The position numbers and the translations under genes are program-made. This document shows, piece after piece, positions 1 to 8,068 of a stretch of DNA of 64,000 nucleotides. The notes beneath the pieces are model-generated. The model worked only from the letters and a program-made list of their open reading frames with translations, made no database searches and was not told the origin of the DNA. The stretch's first letter is position 1, and each line of letters starts with the position of its first letter. Source of the stretch: CADCTB01 sp963768975 (GTDB lineage: Bacteria > Actinomycetota > Acidimicrobiia > Acidimicrobiales > AC-14); the NCBI GenBank assembly GCA_963768975.1, contig CAVYKB010000009.1:310001-374000 (forward strand), given 5' to 3'.

Positions 1-846
1 GGCGCCCCCGACCTCGCCCTCACCCAGGTGACAGTCGAAACGCTCTCGACCGTCGTGTTCGTGCTGGTGCTACGCCGGCTCCCAGAGACTTTCGAGCGCC
101 AGTCGTCCCAGACCCGCCGCGTGGTGCGCATCGGTGTAGCCACCGCCGTCGGGGTCACGGTCTTCCTGTTCGCGCTCATCGCCGCCGGCTACCGGCTCAC
201 GCCGCCGATCTCGGACGACATGGTCAGCCGATCGGTGCCCGACGGGCACGGGCGCAACGTTGTCAACGTCATCCTGGTCGACTTCCGCGGCTTCGACACC
301 CTGGGTGAGATCACCGTTCTCGCCGTGGCGTCCATCGGCGCGGTGGCGCTTGCTCGAGTCGGTCGCCGGACGGCCGATTCCCATAGCCAGCCGAGGGCCC
401 CGAACGCTGCGGTCCGTCGGCTGGCCTTCGTCGACGTCTCCGTGCGGGTCGTGTTCCACGTCGTCCTGATGGCGTCGTTGTGGCTGCTCTTCGCCGGCCA
501 CAACCAGCCCGGCGGCGGGTTCGTCGGGGGCCTCCTCGCCGGCTCCGCCATCACGCTGCGGTACATCGCCGGCGGCATCGAGGAGGTACGGGCCCGGACG
601 CGCTTCCGGCCGTGGACGGTTCTCGGCGCCGGGCTGCTCACGGCCGCGTTCACCGCAACAATCCCGCTCCTCGTCGGTGGCAGCGTCCTCGAGGTGGGCC
701 GGGCGTCGATCGACCTCCCCGCCATCGGGGACGTGACCGTCAGCTCGGCGCTCGCCTTCGACACTGGCGTCTACCTCGCGGTCGTCGGCATGGTGCTCAT
801 GGCCTTCGAGGCGTTCGGTGACGACCCAGCCGAGGCGCCGGCATGA
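1..846 (+). CDS. mrpA: MrpA C-terminus fused to MrpB (5' partial)
   Basis: Reading frame 1 is open from the first base and begins with GAPDLALTQ, the conserved stretch near the MrpA C-terminus. About 100 residues later comes a typical MrpB domain with GHNQPGGGFVGG (roughly residues 165-180). MrpA and MrpB are membrane subunits of the multi-subunit Na+(K+)/H+ antiporter that sets cytoplasmic pH and sodium. The MrpA end and MrpB form one continuous frame, an A-B fusion common in actinobacteria. The N-terminal proton-translocating part of MrpA lies outside the window. The gene ends in TGA at 844-846, inside the first copy of a 65-bp repeat, and is followed by mrpC-G. The family assignment is secure; only the true start is unknown. 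Confidence 0.93.
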   Translation, partial: GAPDLALTQVTVETLSTVVFVLVLRRLPETFERQSSQTRRVVRIGVATAVGVTVFLFALIAAGYRLTPPISDDMVSRSVPDGHGRNVVNVILVDFRGFDTLGEITVLAVASIGAVALARVGRRTADSHSQPRAPNAAVRRLAFVDVSVRVVFHVVLMASLWLLFAGHNQPGGGFVGGLLAGSAITLRYIAGGIEEVRARTRFRPWTVLGAGLLTAAFTATIPLLVGGSVLEVGRASIDLPAIGDVTVSSALAFDTGVYLAVVGMVLMAFEAFGDDPAEAPA

Positions 847-999
847 CCGGCCCGGGAGGCCGGTCCAGGGAGCATTCACTGGGCCATCCCTCGAAGAGGA
901 TGGATCAGTGACCGGCTCGGGAGGCCGGTCCAGGGAGCATTCACTGGGCCATCCCTCGAAGAGGATGGATCAATGACCTGCCCGGGAGGCCGGTCCAGG
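844..999 (+). repeat. 65-bp tandem repeat, 2.4 copies, between mrpB and mrpC
   Basis: Copies start at 844, 909 and 974. The first two are 65 bases long and differ at one position (ggcccg versus ggctcg). The third stops after 26 bases, at the mrpC start. Each copy carries GGGAGG or CGGGAGG, usable as a ribosome binding site, and a short imperfect hairpin (ATCCCTC-GAA-GAGGAT). The last copy supplies the mrpC Shine-Dalgarno at 984-989. The unit length is not a multiple of three, and short frames inside it hit stops. The first 26 bases alone would make a normal B-C junction, so a 39-base insert plus duplication is the simplest history. Confidence 0.9.
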
Positions 1000-1403
1000 T
1001 GACGGTGATGCTGGCCGCCGTCGCCGCCGGCCTTTTCGGCATCGGGACGTACCTCCTGCTCCAGCGGAAGCTGAGCCGGATCATCATCGGCCTCGGCCTA
1101 CTGACCCACGGTGCCAACGTGCTGCTCATCACCGCCGGCCGGCGTGGGAACCCGCCGATCATCGGCACCGGCGACGCTGGCAACTTCGCCGATCCCATGC
1201 CCCAGGCGCTGGCGTTGACCGCCATCGTGATCACCTTCGGCGTCACCATCCTCCTGCTGGCCCTCGGGTACCGGAGCTGGCTGCTCACCCGGGACGACGA
1301 GGTTCAGGACGACGTCGGTGACCGGGCCGTCGCCCGGGCGGACGTCGTCGAGGAAGAGGTCGCCGACCAGGAGAAGGTCATCGCCAGGGAGGACGCGCCG
1401 TGA
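999..1403 (+). CDS. mrpC: Mrp antiporter subunit C (NuoK-like)
   Basis: A 134-residue membrane protein with three predicted helices and the MrpC/NuoK signature (LSRIIIGLGLLTHGANVLL). MrpC is a small homologue of complex I subunit NuoK and is needed for assembly of the Mrp Na+(K+)/H+ antiporter. The GTG start at 999 is preceded by GGGAGG at 984-989, which lies in the partial third copy of the 65-bp repeat. The C-terminal 30 residues are charged and extend past the family core. The stop overlaps the mrpD GTG by four bases, implying translational coupling. Confidence 0.93.
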   Translation: MTVMLAAVAAGLFGIGTYLLLQRKLSRIIIGLGLLTHGANVLLITAGRRGNPPIIGTGDAGNFADPMPQALALTAIVITFGVTILLLALGYRSWLLTRDDEVQDDVGDRAVARADVVEEEVADQEKVIAREDAP

Positions 1404-2896
1404 GCTGGCTGGTGTCCCTACCGATCGTCCTGCCCCTCCTCGGCGCAGCGATGTCGGTCCTGCTCGGCCGCTCCCGTCCGGCGCAGCGGGCCGTCGGGGT
1501 CGCGGTGCTGGCGGTGCTCGTGGCCGCGTCGGTGGTGCTGCTCGTCACCGTCGACCGAGACGGTACCCTCGTCGTCGACGCCGGCGGATGGGCAGGGCCA
1601 GTGGGCATCACCCTGGTAGCCGACCGGTTCGCAGCGATGCTCCTCGTCGTGGCCGAGATCATCCTGTTCGTCGTCCTGATTTACGCCATCGGCGAGCCCG
1701 GCGCCGAACGCAACCACGTCGGCTTCCAGTCCGCGTACCTGGTCCTGGCCGCCGGCGTCGCCGCCTCCTTCCTCACCGGCGACCTTTTCAGCCTCTTCGT
1801 GGCCTTCGAGATGATGCTGACGGCCAGCTACGTCCTGCTCACCCTGGGCGGCCGGCCGGAGCAGGTCCAGTCCGGGATGACCTACATCGTCATCAGCCTC
1901 ATCGCGTCCACGCTGTTCGTGACCGCGCTGGCCCTTCTCTACTCTGCGACGGGCACCGTGAACATGGCCGACCTCGCTCTGCGCCTCGGCGACCTTCCCG
2001 CCGGTCTGCGCACCGCGTTCGCGGTCCTGCTGCTCGTCGTGTTCGGCATCAAGGCCGCCGTGTTCCCGCTGTTCTTCTGGCTGCCCGACAGCTACCCGAC
2101 CGCCCCGTCGCCGATCACGGCCGTGTTCGCCGGCCTCCTGACCAAGGTCGGCGTGTACGCGATCATCCGGACCCAGTTGCTGCTTTTCACCGAAGACACG
2201 CGGCCGGCCACCCTGCTGCTCGTCGTCGCCGCAGCCACGATGATCGTCGGCGTGCTCGGCGCAATCGCCCAGGACGACATCCGGCGGATCCTGTCGTTCA
2301 CCATCGTGAGCCAGATCGGCTACATGGTCATGGGCCTCGCCCTCTTCACCCTCGCCGGCGTCGCCGCCGCCGTTTTCTCGATGGTGCACCACATCATCGT
2401 GAAGACTTCGCTTTTCCTCGTGGGCGGGCTCGTCGACCACGCCAGCGGCTCCAGCCGGCTCAGCCGCATCGGCGGCATGGTGCGGACGACGCCGTTCCTC
2501 GCCGCCATGTTCCTGATCTCCGCCCTTGGACTGGCAGGGATACCGCCGCTCTCCGGCTTCGTCTCGAAGTTCGCGCTGATCGACGCCGGCATCGCCGCCG
2601 GCCAATACGCGGTCGTCGGGGTGAGCCTCCTCGTCAGCCTCCTGACCCTGTTCTCGATGATCCGGATCTGGGGCGGCGCGTTCTGGAGCCCGCCGGAGCA
2701 CGAGGACGCGCCGGCGGGTCGGCAGGCCGTGAACCGCGGCGGAGGTCCGCTGTTGATGGTGGTTCCCACCGCCGTGCTCGTGGCTTGCGGCCTGGCGGTG
2801 GCCGCCGCCGCCGGTCCCATCTACGCGCTGAGCGAACGCACGGCGCGTGACCTCCTCGATCGCGACCGGTACATCACCCAGGTCCTGGAGCGATGA
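1400..2896 (+). CDS. mrpD: Mrp antiporter subunit D (NuoN/NuoM-like)
   Basis: A 498-residue polytopic membrane protein of the proton-conducting antiporter family (complex I NuoL/M/N relatives). It has the expected core: FVAFEMMLTASYVLL around residues 130-145, GIKAAVFPLFFWLPDSYPTAPS around 215-235, and conserved Lys and Glu residues in membrane segments. It is one of the two large ion-translocating subunits of the Mrp complex. The GTG start overlaps the mrpC stop and the TGA overlaps the mrpE ATG, so it sits inside a tightly coupled operon. Length is normal for the family. Confidence 0.95.
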   Translation: MSWLVSLPIVLPLLGAAMSVLLGRSRPAQRAVGVAVLAVLVAASVVLLVTVDRDGTLVVDAGGWAGPVGITLVADRFAAMLLVVAEIILFVVLIYAIGEPGAERNHVGFQSAYLVLAAGVAASFLTGDLFSLFVAFEMMLTASYVLLTLGGRPEQVQSGMTYIVISLIASTLFVTALALLYSATGTVNMADLALRLGDLPAGLRTAFAVLLLVVFGIKAAVFPLFFWLPDSYPTAPSPITAVFAGLLTKVGVYAIIRTQLLLFTEDTRPATLLLVVAAATMIVGVLGAIAQDDIRRILSFTIVSQIGYMVMGLALFTLAGVAAAVFSMVHHIIVKTSLFLVGGLVDHASGSSRLSRIGGMVRTTPFLAAMFLISALGLAGIPPLSGFVSKFALIDAGIAAGQYAVVGVSLLVSLLTLFSMIRIWGGAFWSPPEHEDAPAGRQAVNRGGGPLLMVVPTAVLVACGLAVAAAAGPIYALSERTARDLLDRDRYITQVLER

Positions 2897-3396
2897 GGCT
2901 CGCCGGACGTGTCGCCCTGCTGGTCGCCTTGTGGCTGCTGGCCTGGGGCAAGATCACACTCGCCAACGTCGTCAGCGGGGTTATCGTCGCCGCCGCCCTG
3001 CTGTTCGAGTTTCCGCCGGGCGGCCGGGCGAGTGGGAGCCTCCGGCTGAACCCCCTCGCTATCGTCCGGCTGGTCGCCTACGTCCACGTGCAGCTCCTGA
3101 TCTCCAACGTGGTGATGGCCCGGGCGATCCTGCACCCGAGGCCGTCGGCCGACCCGGGCGTGCTGGCCCACCGGCTCCGGTTGCCGTCCGAGGAGATCAT
3201 CACCGTCATGTCCAGCGTGATCGCACTCAGCCCGGGAACGATGGTCGTCGACGTCGAGGACGACTCCTCGACGATCTACGTCCACTTCTTCGTCCTGCGC
3301 GATGTCGGCGCGGCGCGCGCCGTGCTCGTGCGCCTGGAAAAGCTCGTCGTCGCGGCCATCGCCGCACGTCACCCGTCAGGAAAGGACCCCTCATGA
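2893..3396 (+). CDS. mrpE: Mrp antiporter subunit E
   Basis: A 167-residue protein with two N-terminal membrane segments and a soluble C-terminal half. It carries the MrpE pattern LSSEEIITVMSSVIALSPGTMVVDVEDD in variant form (from about residue 97). MrpE is a structural subunit of the Na+/H+ antiporter. The ATG overlaps the mrpD stop (ATGA) and its own stop overlaps mrpF, continuing the coupled gene order of group 1 mrp operons. Confidence 0.93.
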   Translation: MRLAGRVALLVALWLLAWGKITLANVVSGVIVAAALLFEFPPGGRASGSLRLNPLAIVRLVAYVHVQLLISNVVMARAILHPRPSADPGVLAHRLRLPSEEIITVMSSVIALSPGTMVVDVEDDSSTIYVHFFVLRDVGAARAVLVRLEKLVVAAIAARHPSGKDPS

Positions 3397-3644
3397 CACA
3401 GGCAACGTTCGTCATCCTCGCCGTCGCCGCCGCGCTGTTCGCGTACCGCCTCGGAATGGGACCCTCGCTGGCCGATCGCATCGTCGCCCTGAACGGCGTC
3501 GTGATCGTGGGCATGGGGGCGATCGCGACACATGCCGCCCACACTGCGGTCGGCTCGTTCCTTCCTGCGCTGGTGGCGGTCGCCCTGGTCGGCCCGATCG
3601 GCAACGGCATGATCGCCCGGTTCATCGAAGCGGGAAAGTCGTGA
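3393..3644 (+). CDS. mrpF: Mrp antiporter subunit F
   Basis: A small 83-residue protein with three hydrophobic segments and the family motif GPSLADRIVALN (residues 23-34), conserved in MrpF. MrpF is a membrane subunit of the Mrp complex. The ATG at 3393 overlaps the mrpE TGA, and an AAAGGA element lies just upstream. The stop at 3642-3644 overlaps the mrpG GTG. Length is typical (80-95 residues). Confidence 0.93.
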   Translation: MTQATFVILAVAAALFAYRLGMGPSLADRIVALNGVVIVGMGAIATHAAHTAVGSFLPALVAVALVGPIGNGMIARFIEAGKS

Positions 3645-3970
3645 TCGGCGAGCTCCTCGCCCTGGTGGGCGCGACGCTGGTCCTGCTCTCCGCCATCGGT
3701 GTCGTGCGGTTCACCGACGTGCTGGCCCGCCTCCACGCCCTCGCCAAGGCATCGACGCTGGGCATCCTGCTGCTGATCGGCGGCGCGGCGGTCAACCTGC
3801 GCAACCTGAACGACATCACGTCCGCCGTGCTGGCCGGCATCCTTCACCTGCTCGCCTCACCGCCGGCCTCCAACATGCTGAGCTGGGCGACATACCTGAC
3901 GGAGGGCCTGCCGGCCGGCGCGCTCGACGAAGGGGCAACCGGGCCGGCCGGTAAGATGACGAGCGACTGA
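3641..3970 (+). CDS. mrpG: Mrp antiporter subunit G
   Basis: A 109-residue protein beginning at GTG 3641, which overlaps the mrpF stop. It has three membrane segments and the MrpG signature FTDVLARLHALAKASTLG (residues 25-42). It completes the A-G set of the Na+(K+)/H+ antiporter. A longer frame exists upstream, but it overlaps mrpE and mrpF completely and has no homology. A strong hairpin with a T-containing tail follows 18 bases after the stop and probably ends the operon. Confidence 0.92.
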   Translation: MIGELLALVGATLVLLSAIGVVRFTDVLARLHALAKASTLGILLLIGGAAVNLRNLNDITSAVLAGILHLLASPPASNMLSWATYLTEGLPAGALDEGATGPAGKMTSD

Positions 3971-3987
3971 CCACGAGCGAGCGGGGT

Positions 3988-4020
3988 AAGGCCGGTGCGG
4001 AGAGCGCCGGCCTTCTTGCT
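3988..4020 (+). terminator. Rho-independent-like terminator of the mrp operon
   Basis: The inverted repeat AAGGCCGG...GCCGGCCTT forms an 8-9 bp GC-rich stem with a short loop and is followed by CTTCTTGCT. It lies between mrpG and the helicase gene, where the operon should end. Confidence 0.65.
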
Positions 4021-4041
4021 GCCCCGCAGGAGCGAACGACC

Positions 4042-5709
4042 ATGAATGCCACCAATGACGACGCCGGCGCCGGCGCCTTCGCCGACCTCGGGCTGCGGCC
4101 CGAGCTCCTCGAGGCGCTCGCCGGCCTGGGTTACGAGGAGCCGACGCCGATCCAGGCCGAGGCCATCCCGCCCCTCGTCGCCGGGCGCGACCTGCTCGGC
4201 CAGGCTGCGACCGGGACGGGAAAGACGGCGGCATTCGCCCTCCCGCTCCTGCAGCACCTCGCCATCGGCACCCGCCCGAAGCGGCCAAGCGCACTCGTCC
4301 TGGTACCCACGAGGGAGCTGGCCATCCAGGTCTCCGAAGCCGTCCACCGCTACGGCAAGGGCCTGAACGCCCGCGTGCTCCCCATCTACGGCGGGCAGCC
4401 GATCTTCCGCCAGCTCGGCGCCCTCGATCGCGGTGTCGACGTGGTGGTCGCCACTCCCGGGCGGGCGCTGGACCACATCGGCAGGGGCACCTTGCCGCTC
4501 GACGGCCTCAAGGTCGTCGTCCTCGACGAAGCCGACGAGATGCTCGACATGGGCTTCGCCGAGGACATCGAAGCCATCCTCCAGTCGACGCCGGCCGACC
4601 GCCAGACGGTCCTCTTCTCCGCCACCATGCCCCCCCGCATCGACGGCATGGCCCGCCGGCACCTGCGCGACCCCGTGAAGATTCACATGGGCCGGGCCCA
4701 GGCCGGCGCCGGCCAGGCGCCCCTTGTCCGCCAGGTCGCCTACGTCGTGCCTCGCGCCTTCAAGACCGCAACGCTCGGCCGCATCCTCGACGTGGAGTCG
4801 CCGGCCGCAGCCATCGTCTTCTGCCGGACGCGGGACGAGGTCGACCAGATCGCCAGCACCTTGAACGGCCGGGGTTACCGGGCCGAAGCGCTCCACGGCG
4901 GCATGACCCAGGAACAGCGGGACCGGGTCATGGGCCGGCTGCGGGCGGGCACGGCCGACCTGATAGTCGCCACCGACGTAGCCGCCCGCGGCCTCGACAT
5001 CGACCAGCTCACCCACGTCGTCAACTACGAGGTGCCGTCCGCCCCTGACTCCTACGTCCACCGCATCGGCCGCGTCGGCCGGGCCGGGCGGGAGGGCGTG
5101 GCCATCACCCTGGTAGAGCCGCGCGAGCACCGCATGCTCAAGACCATCGAGCGGGTGACCAAGCAGCGGATCACCGTCGAGAAGGTGCCGACGACGGCGG
5201 ACCTGCGTTCCCGCCGGCTCGAACTGACCCGAGCCGCGGTGGAGGAGGCCATCATCGAGGACGACTTCGACGGCTACCGCGTGGTGGTCGAGAGCCTGGC
5301 CGATAAGTACGACGTCATGGAAGTGGCGCTGGCCGCGGTGAAGCTGGCCCATGAGGCCAACGGCCCGGTCGCCGACGACGAGGACATCCCCGAGGTCATT
5401 GCGAAGGGCGGCGACCGTCCGGCCAGGCCGGCGAAGGGCCCGCAACCGCCCCGACCCCCGAGCGGCGGGACGACCCGCCTCTTCATCGGCGCCGGGCGCA
5501 GCGCCGGCATCCGTCCCCAGGACATCGTCGGCGCCATCGCCGGCGAGACCCGCCTCGGTGGGCGCGACATCGGCGCCATCGAGATCGCCGACCGCTTCAC
5601 CCTGGTCGAAGTTCCCATCGGGGCCGCTGACGAGGTGGTCACCGCCCTCCGGGCCAGCACCATCAAGGGCAAGAAGGCGACGATTCGTCGGGCCAACGAG
5701 GACCGCTGA
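4042..5709 (+). CDS. deaD: DEAD-box ATP-dependent RNA helicase with C-terminal RNA-binding domain
   Basis: A 555-residue helicase with the full motif set: Q motif ending EPTPIQ (33-38), ATGTGKT (56-62), PTRELA (89-94), DEAD (162-165), SAT (193-195), ATDVAARGLD (310-319) and HRIGRVGRAGR (340-350). The last 75 residues form a DbpA-type RNA-binding domain (LFIGAGRSAGIRPQDIVGAI), which in CsdA/DeaD and DbpA targets structured rRNA. The likely role is ribosome assembly or mRNA unwinding, perhaps during cold stress. The ATG at 4042 has AGGAG 13 bases upstream. It lies alone between the mrp terminator and the ammonium transporter. The assignment as CsdA/DeaD rather than DbpA rests on architecture only. 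Confidence 0.93.
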   Translation: MNATNDDAGAGAFADLGLRPELLEALAGLGYEEPTPIQAEAIPPLVAGRDLLGQAATGTGKTAAFALPLLQHLAIGTRPKRPSALVLVPTRELAIQVSEAVHRYGKGLNARVLPIYGGQPIFRQLGALDRGVDVVVATPGRALDHIGRGTLPLDGLKVVVLDEADEMLDMGFAEDIEAILQSTPADRQTVLFSATMPPRIDGMARRHLRDPVKIHMGRAQAGAGQAPLVRQVAYVVPRAFKTATLGRILDVESPAAAIVFCRTRDEVDQIASTLNGRGYRAEALHGGMTQEQRDRVMGRLRAGTADLIVATDVAARGLDIDQLTHVVNYEVPSAPDSYVHRIGRVGRAGREGVAITLVEPREHRMLKTIERVTKQRITVEKVPTTADLRSRRLELTRAAVEEAIIEDDFDGYRVVVESLADKYDVMEVALAAVKLAHEANGPVADDEDIPEVIAKGGDRPARPAKGPQPPRPPSGGTTRLFIGAGRSAGIRPQDIVGAIAGETRLGGRDIGAIEIADRFTLVEVPIGAADEVVTALRASTIKGKKATIRRANEDR

Positions 5710-5729
5710 CCAGTTCAGATTGGCGCAAG

Positions 5730-5767
5730 TTCACACTCACGAAACATCTCGGTACCACTGACGACAC
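5730..5767 (+). promoter_or_regulatory. GlnR-like operator upstream of amtB
   Basis: Four pentamers in phase match the actinobacterial GlnR consensus gTnAC-N6-GaAAC-N6-GTnAC-N6-GaAAC. They are TTCAC (5730), GAAAC (5741), GTACC (5752) and GACAC (5763), each separated by exactly six bases. Three of the four carry one mismatch. The site is 80-115 bases upstream of the transporter start, a usual position for GlnR activation under nitrogen limitation. No glnR gene is in the window, so the binding protein is inferred. Confidence 0.7.
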
Positions 5768-5845
5768 ATCCGGTGTTCAGACTCAGCCGTGGCCGGCGGG
5801 GGACCGGCCGCTCGTCGCCCGCCCCTGAACATTGGAGGTGTTCTC

Positions 5846-7093
5846 GTGCCGGACATAAATACCGGGCACACCGCGTGGGTTCTCATCTCGACGGCCCTTG
5901 TCCTGTTCATGACGCCGGGGCTGGCGCTCTTCTACGGCGGCATGGTCCGGAGCAAGAACGTGCTTGCCATGCTCATGCAGAACTTCTTCGCCATGGGCAT
6001 CGTGACGGTCTTCTGGGTGCTGTTCGGCTACTCCCTCGCCTTCGGCGACTTCGGCAACGCCGGCTGGATCGGGAACTTCGACTTCCTGGGCCTCAAGGAT
6101 GTGGCCAACGACGTCTTCGGGGAATCTCCCGACGCCATTCCCCTGATGGCGTTCGTAGCGTTCCAACTGACCTTCGCGGTCATCACGCCGGCACTGATCA
6201 CCGGTGCCATCGCCGACCGCATGCGCTGGGTGGCGTGGGTGGGCTTCATCGCCGCCTGGTCCATCCTCGTGTACCTGCCTGTCGCCCACTGGGTGTTCGC
6301 CGGCGGCTGGCTGGCCGACCGCGGCGCGCTCGACTTCGCCGGCGGGACGGTCGTGCACGTGAATGCCGGCGCCGCAGCGCTGGCACTGACCATCCTCCTG
6401 GGCAAGCGCAAGGGCTGGCCGAAGGAGCCAATGCCCCCCCACTCGCTGCCCCTCACCCTGCTCGGCACCGGCATCCTGTGGTTCGGGTGGTTCGGCTTCA
6501 ACGCCGGCTCGGCGCTCGCGGCGAACGGTCTCGCCGCCCAGGCCTTCATGAACACCTTTGTCGCCGCCGCCGCCGGCATGATCGGCTGGCTGATCGTCGA
6601 GCGCATGAAGTCGGGTCACGCCACCACGCTGGGCGCAGCGTCCGGCGCAGTCGCCGGCCTGGTCGCTATTACGCCCTGCGCCGGCTTCGTGGGCGGCATC
6701 GCCCCGGTCATCATCGGCCTCGTCACCGGCGGCGTGTGCTTCCTCGCCATCAGCCTGAAGTTCAAGTTCGGCTATGACGACTCTCTGGACGTCATCGCCG
6801 TGCACCTTGTCGGCGGCCTGCTGGGATCCCTGATGGTAGGCCTCTTCGCCGACGACGCCATCAACCCGCTCGGCGCCGACGGCCTCTTCCTCGGCGGCGG
6901 CGCCGACCTGCTGGTCGAGCAGATCATCGCCGTGGTCGCCACGTTCATCTTCTCCTTCGTGGTGTCCTACCTGATCGGCATGGCCCTGAAGGCCATCCTG
7001 CCGGGGGGCATCCGGGTGACAGAGGCCGAGGAGGACACCGGCCTGGACCTGACACAACATTCCGAGACCGGCTACTCGCTGGACCGAGCCTGA
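5846..7093 (+). CDS. amtB: Ammonium transporter (Amt/MEP/Rh family)
   Basis: A 415-residue protein with about eleven membrane segments. It begins MPDINTGHTAWVL and has the Amt signature GGTVVHVNAGAAALAL (around residues 163-180) and the conserved WFGWFGFNAGSAL segment. It moves ammonium across the inner membrane and is normally gated by a PII trimer binding its cytoplasmic face. I chose GTG 5846 because GGAGG lies at 5834-5838 and the product then starts where family members do. An upstream in-frame extension of 19 residues has no support. It is followed seven bases after the coding region by a leader to its PII partner. Confidence 0.93.
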   Translation: MPDINTGHTAWVLISTALVLFMTPGLALFYGGMVRSKNVLAMLMQNFFAMGIVTVFWVLFGYSLAFGDFGNAGWIGNFDFLGLKDVANDVFGESPDAIPLMAFVAFQLTFAVITPALITGAIADRMRWVAWVGFIAAWSILVYLPVAHWVFAGGWLADRGALDFAGGTVVHVNAGAAALALTILLGKRKGWPKEPMPPHSLPLTLLGTGILWFGWFGFNAGSALAANGLAAQAFMNTFVAAAAGMIGWLIVERMKSGHATTLGAASGAVAGLVAITPCAGFVGGIAPVIIGLVTGGVCFLAISLKFKFGYDDSLDVIAVHLVGGLLGSLMVGLFADDAINPLGADGLFLGGGADLLVEQIIAVVATFIFSFVVSYLIGMALKAILPGGIRVTEAEEDTGLDLTQHSETGYSLDRA

Positions 7094-7106
7094 GAGGGGA
7101 GTGGAC

Positions 7107-7445
7107 ATGAAGCTCGTTGTTGCAATCATCAAGCCCTTCCGGCTCGACGAGGTAAAAGCAGCGTTGCTGAGCGCCGGCATCCAGGGAATGACCGTGACCG
7201 AGGTGCGGGGCTTCGGCCGCCAGCGCGGTCACACCGAGGTGTACCGAGGCGCCGAGTACCAGATCGACTTCGTACCCAAGGTTCGCCTGGAGATCCTTGT
7301 CGACGACGGTGACGCCGAACGGGTGGCCCAGGCCATCATGGAGCACGCCCGCACCGGCCAGATCGGCGATGGGAAGCTCTGGGTCGTGCCGGTCGACTCC
7401 GTGTACCGCATCCGCACCGGGGAGGCCGGGCCGGACGCCATCTAA
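7107..7445 (+). CDS. glnK: PII nitrogen regulatory protein
   Basis: A 112-residue PII signal protein starting MKLVVAIIKPFRLDEV. The T-loop reads RGHTEVYRGAEY with Tyr46 and Tyr51; Tyr51 is the residue uridylylated or adenylylated in other bacteria. The C-terminal signature TGQIGDGKLWVVPV is intact. PII trimers sense ATP/ADP and 2-oxoglutarate and block the adjacent AmtB channel when nitrogen is plentiful. The ATG at 7107 has AGGGGAG upstream; a GTG six bases earlier is less likely. The amtB-glnK order supports the name GlnK. Confidence 0.94.
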   Translation: MKLVVAIIKPFRLDEVKAALLSAGIQGMTVTEVRGFGRQRGHTEVYRGAEYQIDFVPKVRLEILVDDGDAERVAQAIMEHARTGQIGDGKLWVVPVDSVYRIRTGEAGPDAI

Positions 7446-7459
7446 CGAACGGGTTGCGT

Positions 7460-7487
7460 GGACGGCGGGGTTGCCTCCCCGCCGTCC
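7460..7487. terminator. Perfect 11-bp hairpin between convergent genes
   Basis: GGACGGCGGGG (7460-7470) pairs perfectly with CCCCGCCGTCC (7477-7487) around a six-base loop. It sits between the ends of the plus-strand glnK and the minus-strand GDT1-family gene, so it can serve as a bidirectional terminator. There is no clear U-tract on either side. Confidence 0.65.
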
Positions 7488-7489
7488 AC

Positions 7490-8059
7490 TCATTCCCGCA
7501 GCCCCTCGGCGATCAGGAGGGCGCCGAAAACGAAGAACGAGATGGCGGCCGCAACCTTGATCGCCCGCTCCGGCAGCCGCCGGCCCAGCTGGGCGCCGAC
7601 TGCGATGGCCAGGGCATCGGCGGCCACCATGCCCAGGGTCGAGCCGGCCCACGTGCCGAACGCTCCCTCGGTGGTGGCCAGGGTGATGGTGGCCAGCATC
7701 GTCTTGTCGCCCAGCTCGGCGAGGAAGAAGGCCACGCTGGCGGCCAGGATCGCCGAGGTGTTCGACCGCTCCGCCTTGGCCGCTTCGTCCTCGGTGAGCC
7801 TGTCGCCCCGGAGCGTCCACAGGCCGAAGCCGAGGAAGGCGCCGCCGGCCACGACGGAGATGACGTCGGTGGGCAAAGCCGCCCCCACCGACATCCCGAC
7901 CACGACCGAGGCGGCGTGCACGACCGCGGTGGCGACGGTGATCCCGGCCAGGACGGGCAGCGCCTTGTAACGGGCGGCGAAGGCCAGAGCCATGAGCTGG
8001 CTCTTGTCGCCGAGCTCGGCGACGAAGATGACCCCGAAGCTGAGCAGCAGCGCATCCAA
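7490..8059 (-). CDS. GDT1/TMEM165 family metal cation exporter
   Basis: A 189-residue membrane protein with six predicted helices and the family's two E-x-G-D-K-S/T motifs: ELGDKS at residues 15-20 and ELGDKT at 115-120. The two halves are inverted repeats joined by a charged loop near 85-100. Family members (UPF0016, e.g. MneA, Gdt1) export Mn2+ or exchange Ca2+ for H+. The start is nine bases after the arsR stop on the same strand, so the two genes probably form one transcript, suggesting control by the metalloregulator. The true substrate cannot be read from the sequence. Confidence 0.88.
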   Translation of the reverse strand: MDALLLSFGVIFVAELGDKSQLMALAFAARYKALPVLAGITVATAVVHAASVVVGMSVGAALPTDVISVVAGGAFLGFGLWTLRGDRLTEDEAAKAERSNTSAILAASVAFFLAELGDKTMLATITLATTEGAFGTWAGSTLGMVAADALAIAVGAQLGRRLPERAIKVAAAISFFVFGALLIAEGLRE

Positions 8060-8068
8060 GAGCGGTGG

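Noticed and set aside
844..999. CRISPR-like array
   Set aside because: The units abut directly with no unique spacers, and there are only 2.4 copies and no cas gene.
1318..2850. 510-codon Arg/Pro-rich frame inside mrpC/mrpD
   Set aside because: Overlaps two conserved membrane protein genes in another frame; the Arg/Pro bias is the usual frame-shifted signature of a high-GC gene.
3844..5445. 533-codon minus-strand frame over the helicase
   Set aside because: Antisense to a complete DEAD-box gene with all motifs; no homology of its own.
5789..5845. Earlier start for the first ammonium transporter
   Set aside because: The extra 19 residues are not hydrophobic or conserved, and GGAGG points to GTG 5846.
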